Origin: Chryseobacterium gleum
GTDB taxonomy: Bacteria; Bacteroidota; Bacteroidia; Flavobacteriales; Schleiferiaceae
Length of the DNA: 56,027 bases
Reading direction: 5' to 3'
Assembly (NCBI GenBank): GCA_945883565.1
Contig: CAMCXO010000018.1
Span: 1 to 56,027 of the forward strand
Part shown: positions 38,684 to 47,900 of the stretch, one piece after another
How the letters are laid out: every line of letters starts with the position of its first letter
Position numbering within the stretch: the first letter of the stretch is position 1
Translations under genes and position numbers: made by a program
The notes under the pieces: generated by a model
The model's input: only the letters and a program-made list of their open reading frames with translations
Databases searched by the model: none
Told to the model about the DNA's origin: nothing

Positions 38684-38968
38684 TTATTTGGGTAGGTAGG
38701 ATTTGAGGGCTTCGAAATATTTTCGAAATGCTTCTAGTCCTTTTGTGGTTATGCGCAACTTAGTTTGTGGGTAATTGCCTGAGAATCCCTTGTTGATTTC
38801 TAAATACCCTGATTCACTGAGTTTGTTTAGCTGAACGCTAAGGTTTCCTCTTGTTGATTGTGTTTCTTTTAACAAAAACGAAAAATCGGCTTCCTCTACG
38901 CCTACCAACAAACTCATAATTTGCAAACGCAATTGATTTTGCAAGAGTGGATCTAAGTCTTCAAACAT
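38684..38968 (-). CDS. Winged-helix transcriptional regulator (HTH_34-like)
   Basis: A 94-residue DNA-binding protein. LRLQIMSLLVGVEEADFSFLLKETQSTRGNLSVQLNKLSESGYLEINK is a winged helix-turn-helix of the small one-domain kind used by PF13601 regulators, with a beta wing at GNYPQTKLRITTKG. No effector domain is present. It overlaps the end of the membrane protein gene upstream by 8 bp and would be made with it; such pairs often regulate their own operon, which is an inference. Confidence 0.85.
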   Translation of the reverse strand: MFEDLDPLLQNQLRLQIMSLLVGVEEADFSFLLKETQSTRGNLSVQLNKLSESGYLEINKGFSGNYPQTKLRITTKGLEAFRKYFEALKSYLPK

Positions 38969-39554
38969 ATCGGACTTTTTGTTTTCTCAGTAAATATCCG
39001 GGAATCAAATAGGTTCCTAAAATACTGGCTGCCATTATCAATAAAAGATTTTCGAAATACATCCCCAAAGCAGGGAAAAGCGCTAATGCCAAAACTAAAA
39101 TTTGGGTAAACCAAGCACCATAAACCAAAGGTTTGAATTTTAACAGAATGCCTGTTATATATGTTGCAAAAGCATAAATCAACATGATAATGACATAAGC
39201 AGCTGTCCATCCTAGAAAATGGCTTAAAAACAAAGCAAGAAATATTGAAATGCTGGCGCCAATCCAAATTTTGTTTGCAATGGTATCTAAGTGGCTATTA
39301 AATTCCATAGATTGGTTAAGTTTCTTACCCATGAAAATGTTGAAGATGCCTCCAATGCTCATTAAAACTGGCCAAACAGCCCAATGCCACGGTACTTCAA
39401 CCAGTGTATATAGTCCCCATTGAATAAGGGTGGAAGCCAAAACCAGCCAACCCCAAACCAAAAAGAAAATGCTGCTTCCTGCTATGTTTTTGCGGGTTCG
39501 TTCCAACATTTCAGAAATTAGCTGAAGTTGAGCTTCAGTAGATTTAATGTCCAT
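38961..39554 (-). CDS. Five-helix membrane protein paired with the HTH regulator
   Basis: A 197-residue protein with a polar N-terminal helix (EAQLQLISEMLERTRKNIAG) and about five membrane segments, ending in a basic tail (LLRKQKVRYV). I do not recognise a named family. Membrane proteins of this kind often precede a small winged-helix regulator in Flavobacteria, and the 8-bp overlap supports a joint role. The ATG at 39554 is chosen since the upstream in-frame ATG (39581) lies within the promoter. Confidence 0.75.
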   Translation of the reverse strand: MDIKSTEAQLQLISEMLERTRKNIAGSSIFFLVWGWLVLASTLIQWGLYTLVEVPWHWAVWPVLMSIGGIFNIFMGKKLNQSMEFNSHLDTIANKIWIGASISIFLALFLSHFLGWTAAYVIIMLIYAFATYITGILLKFKPLVYGAWFTQILVLALALFPALGMYFENLLLIMAASILGTYLIPGYLLRKQKVRYV

Positions 39555-39578
39555 AGTGTGTGTTATTTTTTGTTGAGG

Positions 39579-39610
39579 CAAACTTAAACTAGTTTATAAA
39601 ATAAACCAAA
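39579..39610 (-). promoter_or_regulatory. Promoter of the membrane protein/HTH operon
   Basis: On the minus strand TTTG (39610-39607), a 20-bp gap and TAAGTTTG (39586-39579) match the Bacteroidota consensus at both elements. The start codon is 24 bp downstream. Confidence 0.7.
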
Positions 39611-39649
39611 TTTCAAATCTTCTTTCTTAACTTGCTCAAAAATTACCTT

Positions 39650-40159
39650 ATGCCACGCAACCTACTTGTACTTGCCTTAGGATTATTGTTTTCCTTCACC
39701 GCATGCGGTCAAAGCAAGCGATCTAGTCCAACCTTGGAAGCAAATGGAGACATTGATGGAGTGAAAATTGGAATAAAGTATGGTGCACCATCTGTTAAAG
39801 GCCGTGAAATTTTTGGCAAATTGGTGGCTTATGACAAAGTTTGGAGAACCGGTGCCAACGAAAACACGGTAGTTACATTTTCGCATGATGTACTTATAAA
39901 TGGCGAAAAATTATCGGCTGGTAGTTATGGTTTGTTTACAACACCAGGTAAAAACAGCTGGAAGATCCATTTTAATCAAGACACGGATAACTGGGGCGCC
40001 TATTCTTACAAGGCCTCAAAAGATGTACTTGTAGTTGAAAGCACACCACAAAGTATTCAAGAAAGTGTTGAACAGTTGCGTTTTACAATAATTAGTGAAG
40101 GCATACTTCTGGAATGGGATAAGACTGCTGTTAATGTCCTTATTCAAAAGGCTGAATAA
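39650..40159 (+). CDS. DUF2911 lipoprotein
   Basis: A 169-residue predicted lipoprotein with signal MPRNLLVLALGLLFSFTAC and the lipobox FTAC. The mature domain IDGVKIGIKYGAPSVKGREIFGKLVAYDKVWRTGANENT is the characteristic DUF2911 segment; GSYGLFTTPGKNSWKIHFN and NWGAYSYKASKDVL follow in order. The ATG at 39650 is favoured over the one at 39632, which would extend the N-region before the signal peptide. The family has no known biochemical function and is probably in the periplasm or outer membrane. It precedes the S4 gene with a 2-bp gap. Confidence 0.86.
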   Translation: MPRNLLVLALGLLFSFTACGQSKRSSPTLEANGDIDGVKIGIKYGAPSVKGREIFGKLVAYDKVWRTGANENTVVTFSHDVLINGEKLSAGSYGLFTTPGKNSWKIHFNQDTDNWGAYSYKASKDVLVVESTPQSIQESVEQLRFTIISEGILLEWDKTAVNVLIQKAE

Positions 40160-40161
40160 AC

Positions 40162-40527
40162 TTGCGCATTGACAAGTTTTTGTGGTGCGTTCGTTTGGCG
40201 AAAACCAGATCCTTGGCTTCTGAATGGGCCGACAAAGAGGCTGTTCAGTTAAATGGTGTAGCTGTAAAGCCGTCGAAATCTGTTAAAGTGGGCGATACCA
40301 TAGGTTTAAGGCAGTTAGGCATTATTCGAACGTATAAAGTGCTTTCATTGCCCACATCGAGAGTAGGAGCTCCTAAAGTACCTGAGTTTATGCTTGAGGT
40401 TACTTCAGGTGAAGAACTGGAAAAAATGGCATTCATTCAACTGGTCAAACGCATGCACAGAAGCCCTGGAACAGGCAGGCCAACCAAAAAAGACCGAAGA
40501 GAACTCGACCGTTTACATGAAGATTAG
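40162..40527 (+). CDS. S4-domain RNA-binding protein (Hsp15-like)
   Basis: A 121-residue protein with an S4 domain (MRIDKFLWCVRLAKTRSLAS ... VQLNGVAVKPSKSVKVGDTI), the fold of heat shock protein 15 (HslR) that binds stalled 50S-tRNA complexes. The C-terminal tail is basic (RMHRSPGTGRPTKKDRRELDRL). It begins with TTG at 40162; no earlier start is available before the stop of the DUF2911 gene. The rescue role is from the E. coli family member and not shown here. Confidence 0.85.
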   Translation: MRIDKFLWCVRLAKTRSLASEWADKEAVQLNGVAVKPSKSVKVGDTIGLRQLGIIRTYKVLSLPTSRVGAPKVPEFMLEVTSGEELEKMAFIQLVKRMHRSPGTGRPTKKDRRELDRLHED

Positions 40528-40553
40528 TACTTGCTTATAAATTTTTGATAAGC

Positions 40554-41777
40554 ATGTTTGAGAACCGCTCCCAAATAAGAATAGTGGTGGTGGCCGCTTT
40601 GGGCTATTTCGTAGATATTTATGACCTCATTTTATTTGGCATTGTAAGGCTTCAAAGCTTAAATGATTTGGGCGTAAGCCCTGAAAAAATAGCTCAAAGC
40701 AGCTTGCTGTTGCTCAATATGCAAATGGTTGGAATGCTTGTAGGCGGCGTACTTTTTGGGGTTTGGGGCGATCGAAAGGGCCGTGTTCAAGTGTTATTCG
40801 CCTCCATTTTATTGTATTCACTGGCCAATATTGCGAATGGTTTTGTGAATAATATCCCTATGTATGCAATAGTACGCTTTATTGCTGGGTTGGGTCTAGC
40901 CGGAGAACTTGGGGCAGGAATTACCTTGGTAAGTGAAACTATGCACAAAACGAAAAGAGGCTATGGAACCATGGTTGTGGTGTTATTCGGCGCTTTGGGG
41001 GCAGTGGTTGCTGCTTTAGTAGCCGACCTTTTTTCTTGGCGAATCAGTTATTTTGTTGGTGGAGCTTTAGGGTTGATGCTTCTAATCATGCGTATAAAAT
41101 CTTTGGAGTCTGGTTTATTTAGTAATATGATGGTTTCGGGGATTAAAGGAGGGCAATTTTTGGCATTGTTTAAATACAAAGAATTGTTTTTCAGATTTAT
41201 GAACAGTGTGCTAATCGGACTGCCGGTTTGGTTTGTTGTTGGAATTCTAATTGTATTTTCTCCTGAATTTGGCCAATTAATGAAGCTTAATGAACCAATA
41301 GTAAGTGGTAAAGCTGTAATGTGGAGCTATATTGGATTGTCGGTAGGTGATGTTTTAAGTGGGCTATTGAGTCAGTGGATAAAAAGCCGAAAAAAAGCTG
41401 TTTTTATGGCGTTGTTGTTGGGTCTCATGTCATGTGCATTTTTCTTATTTGGCCCAATTGTGTCAACCCAAACCTTTTATTTAGCATGCTTTTTAGTCGG
41501 GTTGCCAATGGGGTATTGGGGCCTGTTTGTTACCATCGCCTCAGAAAGTTTTGGTACCAATTTAAGAGCTACAGTAACCACCACAGTTCCAAATTTAGTA
41601 AGAGGTGCTACTGTGCCTATCACCTTATTGTTTGCTTACTTAAATGTGGGTTTAGGTTTTGGTATGGTGTACGCGGCTGCCTGTGTAGGATTGATAACAT
41701 TTACCATTGCCTTTTACCATGCGTATAAACTCAAAGAAACTTTTGGAAAAGATCTAAATTTTGTGGAAAAAGTTTAA
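40554..41777 (+). CDS. Major facilitator superfamily transporter
   Basis: A 407-residue, 12-helix transporter. LGYFVDIYDLILFGIVR in helix 1 resembles the metabolite:H+ symporter (sugar-porter-like) group with its conserved Asp. The motif between helices 2 and 3 is GVWGDRKGRVQVL and helix 4-5 has GLGLAGELGAGITLVSE. Substrate cannot be named. The ATG at 40554 is used; the frame extends 9 bp further to a TTG. It follows the S4 gene by 26 bp. Confidence 0.85.
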   Translation: MFENRSQIRIVVVAALGYFVDIYDLILFGIVRLQSLNDLGVSPEKIAQSSLLLLNMQMVGMLVGGVLFGVWGDRKGRVQVLFASILLYSLANIANGFVNNIPMYAIVRFIAGLGLAGELGAGITLVSETMHKTKRGYGTMVVVLFGALGAVVAALVADLFSWRISYFVGGALGLMLLIMRIKSLESGLFSNMMVSGIKGGQFLALFKYKELFFRFMNSVLIGLPVWFVVGILIVFSPEFGQLMKLNEPIVSGKAVMWSYIGLSVGDVLSGLLSQWIKSRKKAVFMALLLGLMSCAFFLFGPIVSTQTFYLACFLVGLPMGYWGLFVTIASESFGTNLRATVTTTVPNLVRGATVPITLLFAYLNVGLGFGMVYAAACVGLITFTIAFYHAYKLKETFGKDLNFVEKV

Positions 41778-41798
41778 ACATTAAAAAAAGGGTTTTCA

Positions 41799-41829
41799 TT
41801 TGTTAATAAGTAACATATTCTTAACTTTG
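41799..41829 (+). promoter_or_regulatory. Strong Bacteroidota promoter of the NYN-CSD gene
   Basis: TTTG (41799-41802), exactly 19 bp, then TAACTTTG (41822-41829): both elements match the consensus. Transcription should begin near 41836, leaving about a 70-nt leader that contains GGCTTACAGCC, a G-rich run (GGGAGGGGG) and AACTTGAAAAGTT, so it may fold. Confidence 0.75.
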
Positions 41830-41904
41830 ACCCCTAATTTATTCAGGCTTACAGCCCAAGGGAGGGGGCCGAAACTTGAAAAGTTCATTTAATTTAATCA
41901 ATAC

Positions 41905-42840
41905 ATGCTCTACAACCAAAACGGTAGCATCACCAAAATAGGTGTATTCTACGACGGCAGTTATTTTCTGTACGTAAGCAATTTTTACAATTGGTTCCAC
42001 GAACGAAAAGCCAGAATCAGTATCTCAGGATTGCATAGTTTCATCCGTCACCGCGTGGCTCAAGAAGAAGATGTAGATCCAAGGTTTTGTAAAATCGTTG
42101 ATGCCCATTATTTCAGAGGTCGTTTAAATGCCACTGAAGCCCAACAAAGAGGCAACCAACTTTATTACGATCGGGTGTTTGATGACATCCTTATGGCAGA
42201 AGGCGTAACCCTTCATTATTCGCCCATGCGCGGTGCAGGCCTCAACAAGCAAGAAAAAGGCATCGATGTATGGTTGGCTCTTGAAGCGCTTGAGTTGGCT
42301 TATTTCCGTCATTTTGACGTGGTGGTGCTTATTGCTTCTGATGGCGACTATGTGCCTTTGGTTAGAAAATTGAGTGCATTGGGTATTCCGGTTATGCTTT
42401 TAAGCTGGGATTTTGACTATATGAACGATGAAGGTCAAAAAGTGGTTACCCGAACTTCACAAGAACTTCTGGAAGAAGTGACTTTCCCGGTAGCCATGCA
42501 CGACATTATTGAAGGGAGCGATTCTGAAATTGATGAAGCTTCTTTGGATTTGTTGTTCGTACCGCGCTCGGCCGAACGCATTATTCACCGCCCACTTACT
42601 TTAACTGAACTCGAAATAGAAGAGGGTGAAGTGCATGAAGCCATCATTCAAAATCTCAAAAGCGGTTATGGTTTTATAAGTTTTGAACCCTCTAATTTGT
42701 TCTTTCATTATACCAGTCTGGTTGATGCCGATTTTAACGACCTTCATGTAGGCGATAAAGTCCGTTTTACTTTAGGCACCAATGAAAAAGGAGATGCCGT
42801 AGCTCGAAACATCGAGCTTATCTCTTCACAGGAGTCATAG
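41905..42840 (+). CDS. NYN (PIN-like) nuclease domain fused to a cold-shock domain
   Basis: A 311-residue two-domain protein. Residues about 10-185 form a NYN/LabA-type domain with acidic active-site residues: the Asp in GVFYDGSYF, the Asp in EKGIDVWLALEAL and the pair in IASDGDYVPLVRKL. NYN domains are often metal-dependent RNases. Residues about 235-305 form a cold-shock/OB domain (AIIQNLKSGYGFISFEPSNLFFHYTSL) with the RNP-1-like GYGFISF. The fusion implies action on single-stranded RNA, which is an inference. It has a clear promoter, a possible structured leader and a terminator, and stands alone. The split of residues is approximate. Confidence 0.86.
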   Translation: MLYNQNGSITKIGVFYDGSYFLYVSNFYNWFHERKARISISGLHSFIRHRVAQEEDVDPRFCKIVDAHYFRGRLNATEAQQRGNQLYYDRVFDDILMAEGVTLHYSPMRGAGLNKQEKGIDVWLALEALELAYFRHFDVVVLIASDGDYVPLVRKLSALGIPVMLLSWDFDYMNDEGQKVVTRTSQELLEEVTFPVAMHDIIEGSDSEIDEASLDLLFVPRSAERIIHRPLTLTELEIEEGEVHEAIIQNLKSGYGFISFEPSNLFFHYTSLVDADFNDLHVGDKVRFTLGTNEKGDAVARNIELISSQES

Positions 42841-42861
42841 TAGTTAAATCAATATTCAATT

Positions 42862-42905
42862 AGAAACGCCCCAGGAACACTCCCGTCGGGGCGTTTCTCT
42901 TTTTA
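42862..42905 (+). terminator. Terminator between the NYN-CSD gene and dusB
   Basis: AGAAACGCCCC and GGGGCGTTTCT make an 11-bp stem, with CTTTTT following on the plus strand. dusB converges here, so it may also halt minus-strand transcripts, though its T tract on that side is poor. Confidence 0.88.
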
Positions 42906-43895
42906 TGCCTCAACAGCTGAAAGTAAATGCGCTTCGATGCGCTCAAACACTTCCCACATTTCAACAGCGCTTTCTTTTGTAACCAATTCTGTTCTAAACG
43001 ATTTGAAGTCGTTTATGCCTTTAAAGTAATTGGTGTAATGCCTACGGGTTTCTACTATACCGGTGCGTTCTCCTTTCCATTCAATGGCCAATTCCAAATG
43101 TCGCTTAGCCACAGCAATGCGTTCCTCCATAGTGGGTGGAGGTAAATGGGTACCGGTTTCAATGAAATGCCTGGTTTCCCTAAAAAACCAAGGATAGCCA
43201 ATTGCTGCACGTCCTATCATGACCCCATCCACGCCATAACGGTTTTTCATTTCAACAGCCTTTTCAGCACTGTCTATATCTCCATTTCCGAAAACCGGAA
43301 TTTGCATTCGAGGGTTGTTTTTCACCTCTCCAATAAGGGTCCAATCGGCTTCGCCTTTATACATCTGCTGACGCGTACGGCCGTGTATACTGATGGCTTT
43401 GATGCCAACATCTTGAAGACGTTCTGCTACTTCTACCACATATTTAGTGGTATCGCTCCACCCCAATCGCGTTTTGACGGTTACAGGCAAATGGGTGGCT
43501 TTTACAATGGCTTCGGTTAGCCTAACCATTTTTGGAATGTCTAATAAAATGCCTGCTCCGGCACCCTTACAAGCCACTTTGTGTACCGGACAACCATAAT
43601 TGATGTCTAAAATATCGGGTTGAGCACGGCTAACAATTTCTGCTGCTTGTTGCATGCTTTCGAGCTCGTTGCCAAAAATTTGAATACCAATAGGCCTTTC
43701 GTACTCAAAGATATCGAGTTTTTTAACGCTTTTGGCTGCATCGCGAATCAGGCCTTCCGAAGAAATGAACTCGGTAAACATTAAGTCTGCCCCGTTTTCT
43801 TTACATAATCGCCGAAAAGGCGGGTCGCTCACGTCTTCCATAGGTGCGAGCAACAAAGGGAAGTTTGGTAGTTCTACCGTTTCAATCTTGACCAT
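42903..43895 (-). CDS. dusB: tRNA-dihydrouridine synthase
   Basis: FMN enzyme that reduces uridine to dihydrouridine in the D loop of tRNA; about 330 residues. LLAPMEDVSDPPFRRLCKENG with the phosphate-binding start, the active-site Cys in DINYGCPVHKVACKGAGAG, VTVKTRLGWS and IHGRTRQQMYKGEADW define a Dus enzyme, nearest to DusB. The start is placed at the ATG at 43895: the longer frame to 43919 would begin upstream of the -7 box at 43904-43911. If that box is used the leader is only a few bases long. Confidence 0.92.
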   Translation of the reverse strand: MVKIETVELPNFPLLLAPMEDVSDPPFRRLCKENGADLMFTEFISSEGLIRDAAKSVKKLDIFEYERPIGIQIFGNELESMQQAAEIVSRAQPDILDINYGCPVHKVACKGAGAGILLDIPKMVRLTEAIVKATHLPVTVKTRLGWSDTTKYVVEVAERLQDVGIKAISIHGRTRQQMYKGEADWTLIGEVKNNPRMQIPVFGNGDIDSAEKAVEMKNRYGVDGVMIGRAAIGYPWFFRETRHFIETGTHLPPPTMEERIAVAKRHLELAIEWKGERTGIVETRRHYTNYFKGINDFKSFRTELVTKESAVEMWEVFERIEAHLLSAVEA

Positions 43896-43903
43896 AACTT
43901 GCG

Positions 43904-43911
43904 CAAAGTTA
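43904..43911 (-). promoter_or_regulatory. -7 box of dusB
   Basis: TAACTTTG on the minus strand is an exact TAnnTTTG match, 8 bp from the ATG at 43895, so the message would be leaderless or nearly so. Confidence 0.5.
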
Positions 43912-43930
43912 AAAAGCATTCCATCAATTC

Positions 43931-44836
43931 ATGGTGAAAGGAATTTTTGCCGAGCGTAAAGCACTTTTTAGATTCTTCTTTTTGTTTGTTAGCTTACTGT
44001 TTTGGTTCAGTTTGCTTCAGCTTTTGGGTATTGGTTTGGTTGAAGTCTTGTATGGGGTTTCGGCCGAAAGCCTATTTGCCAACGGTCAAATTAATGCCTG
44101 GAATGCTTTGTCGCGCAATGCCTTGCGCTTGCTTCAGTTTTTTGCTGTAAGTGGATTGTTCGTTGCAGGGCCTGCTTTTTATATCTACTTCACCCAGCAC
44201 AATCCCGAACGCTTTGCAGGCCTCAATACCAACCCAAAAGTAGAAGCATCTTTTTGGCTGGTGGTGGGCATGCTGGCACTGAGTCCTTTGGTAGATGGCA
44301 TATTGCGCCTTAGTCAGCATGTTCTTTCTTTGTATTTGCCCAACAATTGGTGGCAAAATTTGGAGTTGGCCCACGAAAAAGCCTTAGACCAAATGGCCAT
44401 CTTTTTAGAATGCGCCAATTGGGGAGAATGGGCGCTTGCTTTTATTGTGGTTGCCTGCCTTCCTGCATTGGCCGAAGAGTTTTTCTTTAGAGGTGTACTT
44501 CAGCCCGAATTACAAAGATATCTTGGACTCCACCCTGGTATTTGGCTTGCATCCTTGGTGTTTGCTTTGGTTCACGGGCAGGTTATGCATTTTCCGGGGC
44601 TTTTGTTGTTCGGATTGGCTTTGGGATATGTTCGCCAGTATGGAAAAAGCCTTTGGTATTCTATCCTGGCCCATTTTGCCAATAATGCCGCGGTGTTTTT
44701 TATGGTATTGGGCGAAAGCGACATACGTTCGACTCTTGATTCAGGCAATACTTGGCTAATATGGTGGCAATATGCTTTGGCTTTTGTAGCCGCTTTGGCT
44801 ATTTGGGGTAGGTTGATTTACCTGTTTAAAAAATAG
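43931..44836 (+). CDS. CPBP-family intramembrane glutamic endopeptidase
   Basis: A 301-residue protein with about seven membrane helices. The catalytic motif EEFFFRG (in LPALAEEFFFRGVLQPEL), the second conserved block LVFALVHGQVMHFPGLLLFGLALGYV and SILAHFANNA carry the Glu, Arg and His residues expected for CAAX/ABI-type intramembrane proteases. The substrate is unknown. It diverges from dusB with 35 bp between starts. Confidence 0.88.
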   Translation: MVKGIFAERKALFRFFFLFVSLLFWFSLLQLLGIGLVEVLYGVSAESLFANGQINAWNALSRNALRLLQFFAVSGLFVAGPAFYIYFTQHNPERFAGLNTNPKVEASFWLVVGMLALSPLVDGILRLSQHVLSLYLPNNWWQNLELAHEKALDQMAIFLECANWGEWALAFIVVACLPALAEEFFFRGVLQPELQRYLGLHPGIWLASLVFALVHGQVMHFPGLLLFGLALGYVRQYGKSLWYSILAHFANNAAVFFMVLGESDIRSTLDSGNTWLIWWQYALAFVAALAIWGRLIYLFKK

Positions 44837-44933
44837 TATAAACAAATAATTTACCATTTTCTCTTTTTGGTAAAATGTACTAAGTGTACAATTCACATTT
44901 TCTCTATCTTTCGGGCTCTAAAGCCTGCAACCC

Positions 44934-47900
44934 ATGAGAAAATTTTACTTCGCCCTTTGGGCGATGGTGGCATTATGCACCTTTTCGAACGCTCAAGTTC
45001 AAGTCGTTCCAAAATGGTTTAATGCGAACGATACCATAAGCATTTACTACAATTCCAGCGATGGAAATGCTGCATTGTCCGGTATATCGCCGGTATATGC
45101 GCATATGGGACTTATAACTTCTTCATCAGCAAGTTCAAGCGATTGGCGACATACCATTGGCAACTGGGGTACTCAAGATGCCAACACCCTTATGCAAGCG
45201 GTTGCAGGTAATATGCATACTAAGCGCTACCATATAGGCAGTTTCCACAGTTTGCCTCAGGGCGAATCTCTCCAAAAATTGGCATTCGTTTTTAGAAATC
45301 AGGCCGGAACCATTGTGGGCCGGGCATCTTCGGGCAGCGATATTTTGGTAGATGCCTACCAAGGTCCCTTTCAATCGGCCATTACCCTTAATGGCTCGGG
45401 ACCTGTTAGTCTGTCAGCCAATGGCTCGGCCATGTTTAGAGGTGAGGCTTCTAAAAGGGCCGGCATTCGCTTCAAGCTCAATGGTGCCCCCATTGTAACC
45501 CGCGCCCAGAACAAATTCGTAGAAACTACCCTTCATGGAAACAATCTAAGTGCGGGTCAACATACTCTGACTTTAGAAGTAGATACCGGAACGGGGTATT
45601 TTCAAACGGCCAGCGTACAAGTGGTGAAGAGTTCTGGCGTAGTGGCACAACCTGTGCCCGCTGGAATGGAAGACGGCATTACGGTTATTACCCCAAATTC
45701 TGTTCATCTTCAACTTAGGGCTCCCGGAAAACCTTGGGCTTTTGTTCTGGGCGATTTCAACAATTGGCAGCTCGATTCGGCCTATTTAATGACCCCTACC
45801 CCCGATGGACAAACATTTTGGATTCAAATAGACAGCCTTAACCCACAAACCCGTTACCGTTTTCAGTACTACGTAGGTCCATTGGGAACACGTATTGCCG
45901 ACCCCTACAGCGAGCTTATTCTAGACCCATGGAACGATCACCACATCGATCAAGCCACTTTCCCAAACCGTCCTTTTTATCCTGCCGGACAATCTGGTTT
46001 GGTTGGGGTGTTTCAAACGGGTGCAACAGATTATCAATGGGACAACAGCATACAATATCAGAGGCCAGATAACCGCGATTTGGTGATTTACGAACTATTG
46101 GTTCGCGATTTCGACGAAAGACATACCTGGCAAGCTTTAATAGACCGAATGGATTATTTCGAGAAATTGCAAATCAACGCCATTCAGCTTATGCCGGTTA
46201 TGGAGTTTGAAGGCAACGAAAGCTGGGGTTACAATCCATCTTATATGTTGGCCACTGATAAATACTATGGTCCAGCACACGATTTAAAACGATTTATTGA
46301 AGAATGTCACCGCCGCGGCATTGCCGTTATTCTCGACATCACCCTAAACCACCAGTTCGGACAAAGCCCGCTTTGCCAATTGTATTGGGATGCACAAAAC
46401 AATCAACCTGCCACCGATAATCCATGGATGAACCCCGTAGCACGTCACCCTTATAATGTGGGTTACGATATGAACCACGACAGTCCACACACTCAGTATT
46501 TCTCGAAAAGGGTTTTTAAGTATTGGTTAGAAGAGTTTAAGGTAGATGGTTTTAGGGTCGATATGTCAAAGGGCTTCACCCAAAACAACACCTTGGGCAA
46601 TGTAGGCGGATGGAATGCTTATGATCAAGCCCGCATTAACCGACTCACCGATTATGGACAGTATATATGGGGCATTACCCCTGGTGCTTATATTATTTTA
46701 GAGCATTTTGCCGATAACAGCGAAGAATCGGCCCTGTCGAACAACGGCTTTATGTTATGGGGCGATATGAACTACAGCTATACCCAAGCGGTAATGGGAT
46801 TTGCCAGCGATTTAGGTGGAGCCTTGGCTTCTAACCGCGGCTGGTGGGGCAAAAATTTGGTGGCTTACATGGAAAGTCACGACGAAGAACGAGCCGTTTT
46901 CAAAGCCAAAATGTATGGCAATTCAACCGTAGGACATAACACCCGCGATATCAACACCGCCATTTCGCGCAACGCCATGGCTTCTGCACTTCTCTTTGCC
47001 ACACCGGGTCCTAAAATGATTTGGCAGTTTGGCGAATTGGGCTATGACTACAGCATCGACTTTTGCCCCGATAGCACCATTTCAAATGGCTGTCATTTAA
47101 GCAATAAACCCATTCGTTGGGATTATTTTGAAGACCCGGTGCGTAGAGCGGCTTTCAACCAATACGCCGATATGATTTATTTGCGCAAAACACAGCCTGC
47201 CTTTAGAAATGATCCTATAGATTACTTTGTGGGCTCTTTGGTAAAAACCATCAGGTTGCAAGACGGAAACCGCCATTTCATTGTGGTAGCCAATACCGAT
47301 GTGGCCGCTCAAAGCCCCTCTACATATTTCCCTGTTACCGGAAAATGGTATTCCTTGTTTGAATCAGACAGCATTCAAGTGGGCTCAAATTTTCATGGGT
47401 TGAATCTGGCTCCGGGCGAATTCAAAGTATTCTGTAACCACAAAATCCCATTGCCCAATGCGCCTTTTTCGCCGGATTTGCTTCCAGACTTTTCGGCCAT
47501 TTGTAATACCAGTGGCGAATTGCTAACGGCGGCCCCGGGTTTTGGTCCTTACACATGGAGCAATGGCAATACCGGACAATCCATAAGTGTTTCTCAGAAT
47601 GGCTGGTACAAAGTGAGCATTGCCAATGCTTTCGGTGCAGTTTATTCCGATAGCACTTATGTGATGATAGATTGTTTAACGCCCGCTGTAGCCACTTATA
47701 CTCCCGAACTAATTACCGCCAACAGCGCTAAGTTTTCCGGACAATTGGTAAGCAATGGCGCTTCCTCTGTAAGTGCAGTTGGCTTTGTTTACGGAACCTC
47801 TCCAAACCCCACCCTGGCCAATTCAAACATCAGTTTGGCCACCACCACTGGGGTATTTACAGGTTCACCAAGCAATTTATTACCCGGCATAACCTACTAT

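Noticed and set aside
44850-44880. TTTACCA/TGGTAAA hairpin between the CPBP gene and the amylase gene
   Set aside because: No T tract follows and the loop is long; it may be chance in AT-rich DNA, so it was not listed as a terminator.
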